This document shows, one piece after another, positions 1 through 6,877 of a stretch of DNA of 7,847 bases (positions are counted from its first letter, which is position 1; the number at the start of each line of letters is the position of its first letter). Location: positions 1-7,847 of the forward strand of contig JASLEN010000237.1 of assembly GCA_030151105.1 (NCBI GenBank), in the 5' to 3' direction. The position numbers and the translations under genes are program-made. The notes beneath the pieces are model-generated. The model searched no databases. It worked only from the letters and a program-made list of their open reading frames with translations, and was not told the origin of the DNA. This DNA comes from Dysgonomonas sp. (GTDB lineage Bacteria; Bacteroidota; Bacteroidia; Bacteroidales; Dysgonomonadaceae).

Positions 1-61
1 GTTTTTAGAAGTTATTTTGTTGTCATATATCAGTCTTGGCTGAAGTATATATACAATTAAA

Positions 62-94
62 AAAGTCTTCTAAATCATTAATTTAGAAGACTTT
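62..94 (-). terminator. Intrinsic terminator of the tRNA-Arg gene
   Basis: A perfect 14-bp inverted repeat (62-75 and 81-94) is separated by a 5-base loop. Read on the minus strand, the stem ends in TTT and runs into three further T residues at 61-59, which is the classical intrinsic terminator form. It starts 46 bases downstream of the tRNA 3' end. On the plus strand the stem is followed by CCTGTG rather than a T-run, so the minus orientation fits best. The stem is AT-rich but long and without mismatch. Confidence 0.8.
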
Positions 95-140
95 CCTGTG
101 TCTTTGGCTTCGAACTGTCGTTTTAGTTCTGTTCCTCAAG

Positions 141-214
<74 letters not shown>

Positions 215-231
215 ATCCTTAATTGTGGGTG

Positions 232-261
232 CAAATGTACAAACTATTTTTATAAACGCAA
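232..261 (-). promoter_or_regulatory. Bacteroidetes-type promoter of tRNA-Arg
   Basis: On the minus strand TACATTTG (232-239) matches the Bacteroidetes -7 element TAnnTTTG. A TTG (259-261) lies 19 bp upstream, at the spacing known for the -33 element. Transcription would start around 225-227, about ten bases before the tRNA 5' end at 214, which suits a short leader removed by RNase P. Confidence 0.7.
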
Positions 262-379
262 GAGAAAAAGGAAGTCTTTTTTTATTTAAATGCATTTTGT
301 GGTTTCTGAGTGTGTAAATCTAGCATTGGTGGGTGTGTTTTTATATTGCTAAACACTTTTCTGCTATTTTTGTTTTGTG

Positions 380-387
380 TATCTTTG
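380..387 (+). promoter_or_regulatory. Possible upstream mutA promoter (-7 element only)
   Basis: TATCTTTG matches the TAnnTTTG -7 consensus. The expected -33 position holds only TTTTC (357-361) rather than TTTG, so support is partial. If used, transcription would begin near 393 and give a leader of about 240 bases before mutA. Confidence 0.3.
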
Positions 388-466
388 AAAGGTTTGGAGC
401 AATGTGACTGATTTAACATGAAATCATAGTAAAGTAGTAATGAAAAAAGCTTTTGTGCTCAAAAAG

Positions 467-497
467 TTGAGGAAGCAAACAAAAATATTTACTTTTG
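467..497 (+). promoter_or_regulatory. Probable main promoter of mutA-mutB
   Basis: TTG (467-469), a 20-bp spacer and TACTTTTG (490-497) form a good match to the Bacteroidetes housekeeping promoter (TTTG, 19-21 bp, TAnnTTTG). The predicted start near 503 leaves a leader of about 128 bases before the mutA ATG. It is the best plus-strand match in the gap. Confidence 0.6.
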
Positions 498-518
498 TAT
501 CACGGAAAACATGATGAT

Positions 519-567
519 AACTATTTGAATATGAACATTTATAAAATCTGTTTATATCTAAATAGTT
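519..567 (+). other. Nested weak inverted repeats in the mutA leader
   Basis: AACTATTT (519-526) pairs with AAATAGTT (560-567), and inside it TATAAA (540-545) pairs with TTTATA (551-556) around a 5-base loop. Both lie in the predicted mutA leader. The pairs are almost all A-T, so the structure is weak and may be chance in AT-rich sequence. Confidence 0.25.
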
Positions 568-630
568 GTTGTTTATTGCAAGCATTTAGAAATCAATAAA
601 TTATCCTATACGTTAAATAAAAAATTAATC

Positions 631-2514
631 ATGGCTAATCAAAAAGAAAAGCTTTTTACTGATTTTCCTGCGGTGTCTACATCCGAGTGGATGGAAAAGA
701 TTACAGTTGACCTAAAGGGGGCTGACTTTGAAAAAAGACTTGTTTGGAGAACTAACGAAGGCTTTAATGTGAATCCTTTTTACAGAGAGGAAGACATTCA
801 AAACCTAAAAACAATTGATTCACTACCTGGTGAATTCCCTTACGTACGTGGAACGTCTAAAGAAAATGACTGGCATACACGTCAAGACATCGTAGTGGCA
901 GATATCAAAGCTGCTAATGCAAAAGCATTGGATGTGTTGAATAAAGGAATCACTTCTCTTGGTTTTATCATCGATTCTGACTTGGTGAATGCTGAGAATA
1001 TCAATGCTCTTTTGAAAGGCATCCAGCCAGAAGCTGTAGAACTTAACTTTAGCACTTGCCACAGGGCATCTCTAGAGCTAGTTAAAATCTTGGCAGATTA
1101 CTACAAAGCATCGGGTGCTAATGTGTTGGAATGCTACGGATCAGTGAACTACGATCCATTCAAACCATTGATGAAAAAAGGTAGAGCTTGCGACAATTGG
1201 GTAGAGCTTGCAGCAGAAATGGTAAAAGCATCTATGACAATGCCTCGTTTGAGAGTGTTGGCAGTTAATGCACACAAACTGAGCGATGGTGGGTCGTATG
1301 TTTATCAAGAACTAGGCTATGCATTAGCAAACGCTAACGAAATCGTGAGCAAAGTATCTGCAACAGGACTAGATGTTGGTTTGGTAGCTAAAAAACTAAA
1401 ATTCAACTTTGGTATAGGCGGCAACTACTTTATGGAAATTGCCAAATTTAGAGCAGCTAGATGGTTGTGGGCTCTAATCATCGATGCATACAAACCTATG
1501 TGTCCTAATGATTGTCCGCACAAAGCAGCTGAGGGTGATTGTCGTTGTGCATCTAAAATCTATGCTCACGCTCAAACATCTACATACAATAAAACAATTT
1601 TTGACGCTCATGTAAACTTGTTGCGTACTCAAACAGAATCTATGTCAGCTGCTATTGCTGGTGTAAACTCAATTACAGTACGTCCGTTTGATGAGACTTA
1701 TCAAATATCTGACGAAACTTCAGAACGTTATGCTCGCAATCAACAACTATTGTTGAAAGAAGAGTGTCATTTCGACAAAGTAACTGATGTTTCTTCTGGT
1801 TCATATTATATCGAAACTCTTACATCCTCTATTGCTGAGCAAGCTTGGAAACTATTCCTAGAAGTAGATGAAAAAGGTTTCTACGAAGCATTGAAGGCAG
1901 GAACAGTTCAAGCGGCAGTACAAGCATCTGCTGATGCTAGAAGCAAAGCTGTGGCTACTCGTCGTGAGTCGCTACTAGGAACTAACCAATTCCCTAACTT
2001 CACAGAGGTGGCTAATAAGAAAATCACTCTTGACAACACTCCTTGTGGATGCGCAACTGGTGAGTATGCAACATTGCCAACAGGCAGATTGGCAGAGGAT
2101 TTTGAAGCACTTCGTTTGGCAACAGAGAAATCAAACAAAACTCCAAAAGTATTTATGCTTACTATTGGAAACTTGGCAATGCGCCTAGCTCGTTCTCAAT
2201 TCTCTTGCAACTTCTTTGGTTGTGCAGGATATGAGGTGATTGACAACTTAGGATTTGATACAGTAGAAGCAGGTGTTGAGGCAGCTCGCAAAGCTAAGGC
2301 TGATATCATTGTACTATGTTCAAGTGATGATGAATATGAAGCTCTAGCTCCAGCAGCTTACGAGTTAGTGAAAGGAAAAGAGCAATTTGTGGTAGCTGGT
2401 GCTCCTAAATGTGCTGATGACTTGAAAGCTAAAGGTATTGAGCATTTTGTAAATGTAAGAAGCAACGTGCTTGAGACATTGAAAGGATTCAACAAAACTC
2501 TTGGAATCAACTAA
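631..2514 (+). CDS. mutA: Methylmalonyl-CoA mutase, small (beta) subunit MutA
   Basis: MutA is the non-catalytic partner of MutB in the cytosolic heterodimer that interconverts succinyl-CoA and (R)-methylmalonyl-CoA. The protein has 627 residues, near the 638 of the Propionibacterium subunit. Residues from about 40 to 450 form the mutase TIM-barrel-like domain, with family-like stretches such as NYFMEIAKFRAARWLW (265-280) and GSYYIETLT (390-398). Residues from about 505 to the end match the cobalamin-binding fold. The DxHxxG motif that ligates cobalamin is lost: its D, H and G positions are Leu515, Met517 and Ala520, as known for small subunits, so it should not bind B12. A cysteine cluster C-x3-C-x8-C-x-C (291-306) and a CGC pair (472-474) are extra to the Propionibacterium protein. 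The ATG at 631 sits after an A-rich stretch without a Shine-Dalgarno sequence and gives the expected N-terminus. It is first in the operon, 37 bases before mutB. Confidence 0.96.
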   Translation: MANQKEKLFTDFPAVSTSEWMEKITVDLKGADFEKRLVWRTNEGFNVNPFYREEDIQNLKTIDSLPGEFPYVRGTSKENDWHTRQDIVVADIKAANAKALDVLNKGITSLGFIIDSDLVNAENINALLKGIQPEAVELNFSTCHRASLELVKILADYYKASGANVLECYGSVNYDPFKPLMKKGRACDNWVELAAEMVKASMTMPRLRVLAVNAHKLSDGGSYVYQELGYALANANEIVSKVSATGLDVGLVAKKLKFNFGIGGNYFMEIAKFRAARWLWALIIDAYKPMCPNDCPHKAAEGDCRCASKIYAHAQTSTYNKTIFDAHVNLLRTQTESMSAAIAGVNSITVRPFDETYQISDETSERYARNQQLLLKEECHFDKVTDVSSGSYYIETLTSSIAEQAWKLFLEVDEKGFYEALKAGTVQAAVQASADARSKAVATRRESLLGTNQFPNFTEVANKKITLDNTPCGCATGEYATLPTGRLAEDFEALRLATEKSNKTPKVFMLTIGNLAMRLARSQFSCNFFGCAGYEVIDNLGFDTVEAGVEAARKAKADIIVLCSSDDEYEALAPAAYELVKGKEQFVVAGAPKCADDLKAKGIEHFVNVRSNVLETLKGFNKTLGIN

Positions 2515-2551
2515 TCATCCACAACTTATTCTGAAAAAATAAAACAATAAT

Positions 2552-4699
2552 ATGAAACCTAATTTCAAAAATATAGATATCAACAACTCAGGCTTTGCTG
2601 CAACAAATGCTTCGCAATGGGCTGCTGATAATAGTATTGAGGCTAATTGGATGACACCAGAGTTGATTCCCGTTAAGTCTGTATATACTAAAGAAGATTT
2701 ACAAGGAATGGAACATTTAGTATATGGTGCAGGGCAACCTCCTTTCCTACGTGGACCATATTCAATGATGTATTCTTTCCGTCCTTGGACAATACGTCAA
2801 TATGCAGGGTTCTCTACTGCTGCAGAGTCTAATGCGTTCTATCGCCGTAACTTGGCTTCAGGACAAAAAGGACTTTCGGTAGCGTTTGACCTTGCTACAC
2901 ACCGTGGATACGATGCAGACCACCCTCGTGTGGTAGGTGACGTTGGTAAAGCGGGTGTATCTATCTGTTCGGTTGAAGATATGAAAGTTCTTTTCGATGG
3001 TATTCCATTGAATGAGATGTCGGTATCTATGACTATGAATGGAGCTGTACTTCCTGTTCTAGCGTTCTATATCAATGCAGGATTGGAACAAGGTGCTAAA
3101 TTAGAAGAGATGGCAGGAACTATTCAAAATGATATTTTGAAAGAGTTCATGGTGCGTAACACATATATTTATCCACCAGCATTCTCAATGCAAATTATTG
3201 CAGATATTTTTGAGTACACTTCTCAAAAAATGCCTAAGTTCAACTCTATTTCTATCTCTGGATACCACATGCAAGAAGCAGGTGCAACAGCAGATATTGA
3301 GTTGGCATATACTCTTGCTGATGGTATGGAATACTTGAAAGCTGGTATTGAGGCAGGTATCGATGTTGATAAATTTGCTCCACGTCTATCATTCTTCTGG
3401 GCTATTGGTATGAATCACTTCATGGAAATAGCTAAGATGCGTGCAGGACGTTTGTTGTGGGCTAAGATTGTTAAAAGCTTTGGAGCTAAGAATCCTAAGT
3501 CTTTGGCACTTCGTACTCACTCTCAAACTTCAGGATGGTCACTTACAGAGCAAGATCCGTTCAACAACGTTGGTCGTACTTGTATCGAGGCTATGGCTGC
3601 TACATTAGGACATACTCAATCATTGCATACCAATGCGTTGGATGAGGCTATTGCGCTTCCTACAGACTTCTCAGCTCGTATTGCTCGTAATACTCAAATT
3701 TATATTCAAGAAGAAACTCAAATCTGTAAAGAAATCGACCCTTGGTCTGGTTCATACTATGTTGAGACTCTTACTGACGAATTGGTGCACAAGGCTTGGA
3801 AACTTATTCAAGAAGTGCAAGAGCTTGGTGGAATGGCAAAAGCTATCGAAACGGGTCTTCCTAAGATGCGTATCGAAGAGGCAGCAGCTCGTACTCAAGC
3901 TAAGATTGATTCAGGACAACAAACTATTATTGGGGTAAACAAATATCGTTTGGAGAAAGAAGATCCAATTGATATTCTTGATGTGGATAACACAGAAGTA
4001 CGTCGCCAACAAATAGAGCGTTTGAATGACTTGAAATCTAAACGTAACGAAGCAGATGTGAAAAAAGCTCTTGCAGCTATCACTGAGTGTGTGAAGACTA
4101 AAGAAGGTAACCTACTAGAACTAGCAGTAGAGGCAGCTCGTGTGCGTGCTACATTGGGTGAAATCTCAGATGCTTGTGAAGAAGTGGTAGGTCGTTATAA
4201 AGCAATAATTAGAACAATATCAGGCGTGTATTCATCAGAAAGTAAAAAAGACCCTACATTCTTGGAGGCTTGTGAGCTTGTTGAGAAATTTGCGAAGAAA
4301 GAAGGTCGTCAACCACGTATCATGATTGCAAAAATGGGTCAAGACGGACACGATCGTGGAGCGAAAGTTGTAGCTACTGGATATGCTGACTGTGGATTCG
4401 ACGTGGATATGGGACCATTGTTCCAAACACCAGAAGAAGCAGCTCGTCAAGCAGTAGAAAATGATGTGAACGTGCTTGGAGTTTCTTCTCTAGCTGCTGG
4501 TCACAAAACACTTGTACCTCAGGTAATAGCAGAGTTGAAAAAACATGGACGTGAGGATATCGTTGTGATTGCGGGTGGTGTTATTCCAGCGCAAGACTAC
4601 GACTTCTTGTACAAAGCAGGAGTAGCCGGTATCTTTGGACCTGGTTCGCCAGTAACTAAAGCTGCTGTACAAATTATGGAAATTCTTTTGGATGAGTAA
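2552..4699 (+). CDS. mutB: Methylmalonyl-CoA mutase, large (alpha, catalytic) subunit MutB
   Basis: MutB is the adenosylcobalamin-dependent catalytic subunit (EC 5.4.99.2), which rearranges succinyl-CoA and (R)-methylmalonyl-CoA by a radical mechanism. In Bacteroidales this feeds the succinate route to propionate. Its 715 residues compare with 728 in Propionibacterium. The TIM barrel (about 60-520) contains RPWTIRQYAGFSTA with Tyr84, Arg202 in the FMVRNTY stretch and His239 in SGYHMQEAGATAD. These align with the known active-site residues Tyr89, Arg207 and His244. The C-terminal cobalamin domain (about 586-715) has the base-off/His-on motif DGHDRG (598-603) with His600 as the expected cobalt ligand, then VSSL (644-647) and AGGVIP (674-679). 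The chain therefore looks fully functional. The ATG at 2552 gives a normal N-terminus. It follows mutA by 37 bases with no terminator between and is followed by a strong hairpin terminator. Confidence 0.98.
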   Translation: MKPNFKNIDINNSGFAATNASQWAADNSIEANWMTPELIPVKSVYTKEDLQGMEHLVYGAGQPPFLRGPYSMMYSFRPWTIRQYAGFSTAAESNAFYRRNLASGQKGLSVAFDLATHRGYDADHPRVVGDVGKAGVSICSVEDMKVLFDGIPLNEMSVSMTMNGAVLPVLAFYINAGLEQGAKLEEMAGTIQNDILKEFMVRNTYIYPPAFSMQIIADIFEYTSQKMPKFNSISISGYHMQEAGATADIELAYTLADGMEYLKAGIEAGIDVDKFAPRLSFFWAIGMNHFMEIAKMRAGRLLWAKIVKSFGAKNPKSLALRTHSQTSGWSLTEQDPFNNVGRTCIEAMAATLGHTQSLHTNALDEAIALPTDFSARIARNTQIYIQEETQICKEIDPWSGSYYVETLTDELVHKAWKLIQEVQELGGMAKAIETGLPKMRIEEAAARTQAKIDSGQQTIIGVNKYRLEKEDPIDILDVDNTEVRRQQIERLNDLKSKRNEADVKKALAAITECVKTKEGNLLELAVEAARVRATLGEISDACEEVVGRYKAIIRTISGVYSSESKKDPTFLEACELVEKFAKKEGRQPRIMIAKMGQDGHDRGAKVVATGYADCGFDVDMGPLFQTPEEAARQAVENDVNVLGVSSLAAGHKTLVPQVIAELKKHGREDIVVIAGGVIPAQDYDFLYKAGVAGIFGPGSPVTKAAVQIMEILLDE

Positions 4700-4720
4700 T
4701 CATTTGAAATAGAATATAAT

Positions 4721-4757
4721 AAAAATGGCTTGCCTTAGTTGGTGAGCCATTTTTTTT
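4721..4757 (+). terminator. Intrinsic terminator of the mutA-mutB operon
   Basis: The left arm (4721-4734) pairs with the right arm (4741-4754) in a 14-bp stem with two adjacent G-U pairs, around a 6-base loop. The right arm runs into eight consecutive T residues (4750-4757). It begins 22 bases after the mutB stop codon. The A-run at the foot of the left arm could also let it act on the minus strand, but no minus-strand gene needs it here. Confidence 0.87.
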
Positions 4758-4768
4758 ACTTAGCTTTA
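4739..4768 (+). promoter_or_regulatory. Candidate promoter of the TlpA-like gene, overlapping the terminator
   Basis: TTG (4739-4741), a 19-bp spacer and TAGCTTTA (4761-4768) match the Bacteroidetes pattern with one mismatch in the -7 element (A for the final G). Its upstream half lies in the loop and right arm of the mutB terminator. Transcription would start near 4774, leaving a leader of about 20 bases before the ATG at 4795. It is the only plausible promoter I see between the two genes. Confidence 0.42.
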
Positions 4769-4794
4769 TTGAAGAACCTTTTTTAATATTTGCT

Positions 4795-5913
4795 ATGAAA
4801 ACACTACGATTTACACTTGTCGCTTTCTGCATCACGTTATTCATGTCGTGCAATACTACACCTCAATACCATCTTAAAGGAACATTGAGCGGTCAATTTG
4901 AAAATGATTATAATGGAAAAACGGTTTACTTATTGAGTAAGCCTAATTCTGAGGCAGTCAAGTTAGACTCTTGTGTTATTGTTAATAACGAATTTTCATT
5001 CGTGAGAGAAGTAAAAGAACCCAATGAGTTGAGGTGGATAGAATATACAGATTTCTATTCTCCACTTCTTTTTATTGAGGAAGAAGGAGAGATAAATATA
5101 AAAATAGGGGACAATGGGCGAACTATAGGAGGGACGGCAGCCAATGACTCTTATCAGCAATTTACAGACTCGTTATATGCCTTATTCGTGGACTCTCATA
5201 TATTTGTAGAAGAATTGACGAAGTTACAAAACACAGGAGAGTTGAGCTTAGATAAGTATAAGGAGTGTGATATGAAGATGGAGGCTTATATGAATATGCT
5301 TGAGGATTATGTGTTAGACTATATAACGAGTCATATAGATAAACCTATTGCTAAATATATGGTGTATGAGGATACCTATTTTTTTACTCATCCTAAAAAG
5401 GTGAAAGATATTATTGACAAAGTGATCAAAGACTCTAAATCACCTCAAGAAGAGAAATCTATCTCATATATCGATAGCGCCTTGGCTACTTCTGTTGGAC
5501 AACAGTATAAGAATGTAGAGGGTGTCAACATAGTTGGAGAAGAGGTATCCTTGTCTAATCATATAGGTCGAAGTAAAGTCGTGTTGGTTGAGTTTTGGGC
5601 ATCGTGGTGCGGTCCATGTCGAGATTATAGCCCTGTGCTAAAACAACTACTCACTAAATATAAAACTACTGATTTGAGAGTGATAGGTGTTACACTTGAT
5701 GAGAGGAAAGAAGACTGGATAAGAGCAACAAAAGAAGATAGTATCACTTGGAGTCAGATTGCACCTTTAGGTAAGATTGATGTTGGGCGCCTATATGGAT
5801 TTCGAGGAATACCTTACACCATGTTGATTGATGATAAAGGAGTAATTAGAGAAAGAGGAACTTTTTCAGATATTGTTTTGGATAAGAAAATTCAAGCATT
5901 ATTAGAAGAGTAA
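4795..5913 (+). CDS. TlpA-like thioredoxin lipoprotein with N-terminal DUF4369-type domain
   Basis: This 372-residue protein is a probable envelope thiol-disulfide oxidoreductase. The N-terminus is a lipoprotein signal with a short basic start, a hydrophobic core and lipobox FMSC, so Cys19 would be lipidated. Residues of about 24-115 resemble the beta-rich DUF4369 domain that precedes thioredoxin domains in many Bacteroidetes proteins. Residues of about 120-235 are mostly charged and probably helical. Residues of about 240-372 are a TlpA/AhpC-type thioredoxin fold with VEFWASWCGPC, the active-site WCGPC at 271-275, and the cis-proline loop RGIPYT with Pro340. All catalytic features are intact, so it could reduce or isomerise disulfides of exported proteins, as cytochrome c maturation partners do, but the substrate cannot be told from sequence. 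It follows the mutB terminator closely and may share a transcript with the zinc-ribbon gene 65 bases downstream, since I see no terminator between them. Confidence 0.9.
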   Translation: MKTLRFTLVAFCITLFMSCNTTPQYHLKGTLSGQFENDYNGKTVYLLSKPNSEAVKLDSCVIVNNEFSFVREVKEPNELRWIEYTDFYSPLLFIEEEGEINIKIGDNGRTIGGTAANDSYQQFTDSLYALFVDSHIFVEELTKLQNTGELSLDKYKECDMKMEAYMNMLEDYVLDYITSHIDKPIAKYMVYEDTYFFTHPKKVKDIIDKVIKDSKSPQEEKSISYIDSALATSVGQQYKNVEGVNIVGEEVSLSNHIGRSKVVLVEFWASWCGPCRDYSPVLKQLLTKYKTTDLRVIGVTLDERKEDWIRATKEDSITWSQIAPLGKIDVGRLYGFRGIPYTMLIDDKGVIRERGTFSDIVLDKKIQALLEE

Positions 5914-5978
5914 GCCCTAAATTGATGATAACTATACGATTTTTTATTCACCTTAAGATAAATTTAAACTAACCAATT

Positions 5979-6248
5979 ATGAATCTTTGCCAAAGCTGTG
6001 GGATGCCACTACAAACAAATGAAATGAAAGGTACGAATAAGGACAAGAGTCTTTCTAATGACTATTGTGTTTACTGCTACAAAGATGGAGAGTTTACTCA
6101 AAACTTGACAATGGACGAAATGATAGAGCATTGCTCGCAATTTGTAAATGAGTTTAATAAAGATGCTGAAAAGAAAGTAACAATGGAAGAGGCTGTGGAG
6201 CAAATGAGGAAGTTCTTTCCAACACTCAAAAGATGGTCTAAAGCCTAA
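5979..6248 (+). CDS. Small zinc-ribbon domain protein
   Basis: This 89-residue soluble protein has CxxC at Cys4-Cys7 (MNLCQSCGMPL) and a second CxxC at Cys30-Cys33 (DYCVYCYKDG), spaced to bind one zinc ion. The C-terminal half is helical and acidic to mixed, with a TMDEMIEHCSQF segment and a phenylalanine/proline-containing end. This matches the widespread putative zinc-ribbon family (PF12674 type), which has no settled function and is sometimes labelled as a regulator. The ATG at 5979 follows an A-rich region, and the first CxxC starts at residue 4, so the N-terminus is certain. No convincing promoter lies in the 65-base gap upstream, so co-transcription with the TlpA-like gene is likely but not proven. 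Confidence 0.85.
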   Translation: MNLCQSCGMPLQTNEMKGTNKDKSLSNDYCVYCYKDGEFTQNLTMDEMIEHCSQFVNEFNKDAEKKVTMEEAVEQMRKFFPTLKRWSKA

Positions 6249-6319
6249 TTTTACGAACGTAAAGTCTAAGATTTTAGGAAAGATTATGAGCGTACATGTA
6301 TTGTTGGGTCATTTTTATT

Positions 6320-6327
6320 TATCTTTG
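6320..6327 (+). promoter_or_regulatory. Candidate promoter (-7 element) of the small lipoprotein gene
   Basis: TATCTTTG is a full match to the TAnnTTTG -7 consensus. The nearest TTG triplets (6301-6303 and 6304-6306) are only 16 and 13 bp upstream, closer than the usual 19-21 bp, so the -33 part is weak. Transcription would start near 6333 and give a leader of about 58 bases. Confidence 0.4.
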
Positions 6328-6390
6328 TTCTTATTCGAAATTTTACAATTGACTAATAAAACAACTTAAAAGCATATTTGAAATAGAGAT

Positions 6391-6861
6391 ATGAAATTAT
6401 TCAACACTTTTTTTATACTATTAGTACTTAGTCTGTCTGTGGTAAGTTGCAATCAAAAAGCAAAAGAGAACGTAACTGAAGAAATAGAAGACAACACTAC
6501 CGAGGAGAGTTGTACACCATCTCCATTTCTTGGAAATTATGTAACAGCTAGCTACTTTGAGCGTGAAAGTGGAGCTGATTGGGTGGCGGTAGCAGTTAAG
6601 GAACTTGATGAGGAGACACTTCTTATCCTTGTCAATTCTAGAGACGATATCAAGAAGCCTACTTGCACCTTTGAATCAGCAGCTGAAAAGGTTAGCGAGT
6701 CTGTCTATAAAGCAATTGTAGAGGATAAGGCAATTCTATTTACTTTTGATAAAAATACCGTGACAATATCTTCAGAGAAACCCGAAGATACTGATTTTCT
6801 TCGCTATTTCTGTAATGGTGGAGCTTCACTTGCTGGAACTTATACTAAAACAGAACATTGA
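6391..6861 (+). CDS. Small lipoprotein of unknown function
   Basis: I do not recognise a family for this 156-residue protein. The first 20 residues form a lipoprotein signal with Lys2, a long hydrophobic core and lipobox VVSC, so Cys20 is the probable lipid anchor. An acidic linker follows (about 26-39, EEIEDNTTEE), of the kind that in Bacteroidetes lipoproteins can favour surface exposure, though this is only an inference. The mature part (about 40-154) is a compact, probably beta-rich domain that opens with CTPSPFLGNY and ends with NGGASLAGTYTK. Three cysteines (40, 92 and 141 by my count) could allow a disulfide. The paired GNY and GTY strand motifs near the two ends suggest a closed barrel such as a lipocalin-like fold, but this is speculative. 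It has its own candidate promoter and converges on the acetyltransferase gene 29 bases away. Confidence 0.83.
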   Translation: MKLFNTFFILLVLSLSVVSCNQKAKENVTEEIEDNTTEESCTPSPFLGNYVTASYFERESGADWVAVAVKELDEETLLILVNSRDDIKKPTCTFESAAEKVSESVYKAIVEDKAILFTFDKNTVTISSEKPEDTDFLRYFCNGGASLAGTYTKTEH

Positions 6862-6877
6862 AAATAAGTATTGTCTT

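Larger units (their letters stand above)
215..630. other. Divergent intergenic region, regulatory only
   Basis: This 416-base AT-rich gap separates the tRNA-Arg gene (minus) from mutA (plus). It holds the tRNA promoter near its left end, two candidate plus-strand promoters for mutA (a weaker one with -7 at 380-387 and a better one at 467-497), and an A/T-rich leader with nested weak inverted repeats at 519-567. The longest start-to-stop frame I followed by eye on the plus strand, from ATG at 290, gives only about 20 residues with no recognisable feature, so I call no gene. I recognised no cobalamin riboswitch by eye: there is no obvious B12-box-like conserved block. Confidence 0.6.

Noticed and set aside
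290..352. 20-residue frame starting at ATG 290 in the divergent gap.
   Set aside because: It is very short, has no promoter or ribosome-binding signal, and its composition is not distinctive.
445..454. Perfect palindrome AAAAGCTTTT upstream of the main mutA promoter.
   Set aside because: It is a ten-base A/T-rich palindrome of a type common by chance, with no second copy in a matching position.
390..630. Cobalamin riboswitch in the mutA leader.
   Set aside because: B12-dependent MutB made this worth looking for, but I see no conserved B12-box-like block or GC-rich multi-stem fold in this AT-rich leader. A covariance search would be decisive.
823..1062. Minus-strand open frame opposite mutA, with another at 1908-2138 and others opposite mutB (3895-4083, 4235-4450, 4490-4672).
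   Set aside because: All lie fully inside strongly conserved mutA or mutB coding sequence, show no recognisable domain and have no start signals. They are antisense shadows.
3633..3938. 101-residue plus-strand frame inside mutB in another reading frame.
   Set aside because: It is embedded in the conserved mutB barrel, is rich in Leu/Lys from frame-shifted codons and lacks any family signature.
512..5935. A 13-base string TGATGATAACTAT occurs before mutA (512-524) and before the zinc-ribbon gene (5923-5935).
   Set aside because: In AT-rich DNA of this length about one such shared 13-mer is expected by chance. The distances to the start codons differ (about 107 and 43 bases) and neither is symmetric.
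6009..6203. 64-residue minus-strand frame opposite the zinc-ribbon gene.
   Set aside because: The plus-strand protein has clear paired CxxC motifs in the same bases, so the antisense frame is a by-product.
4702..6390. ATTTGAAATAGA appears after mutB (4702-4713) and just before the small lipoprotein start (about 6377-6388).
   Set aside because: It is a short A/T-dominated match in unrelated positions, one after a stop and one before a start. Chance is sufficient.
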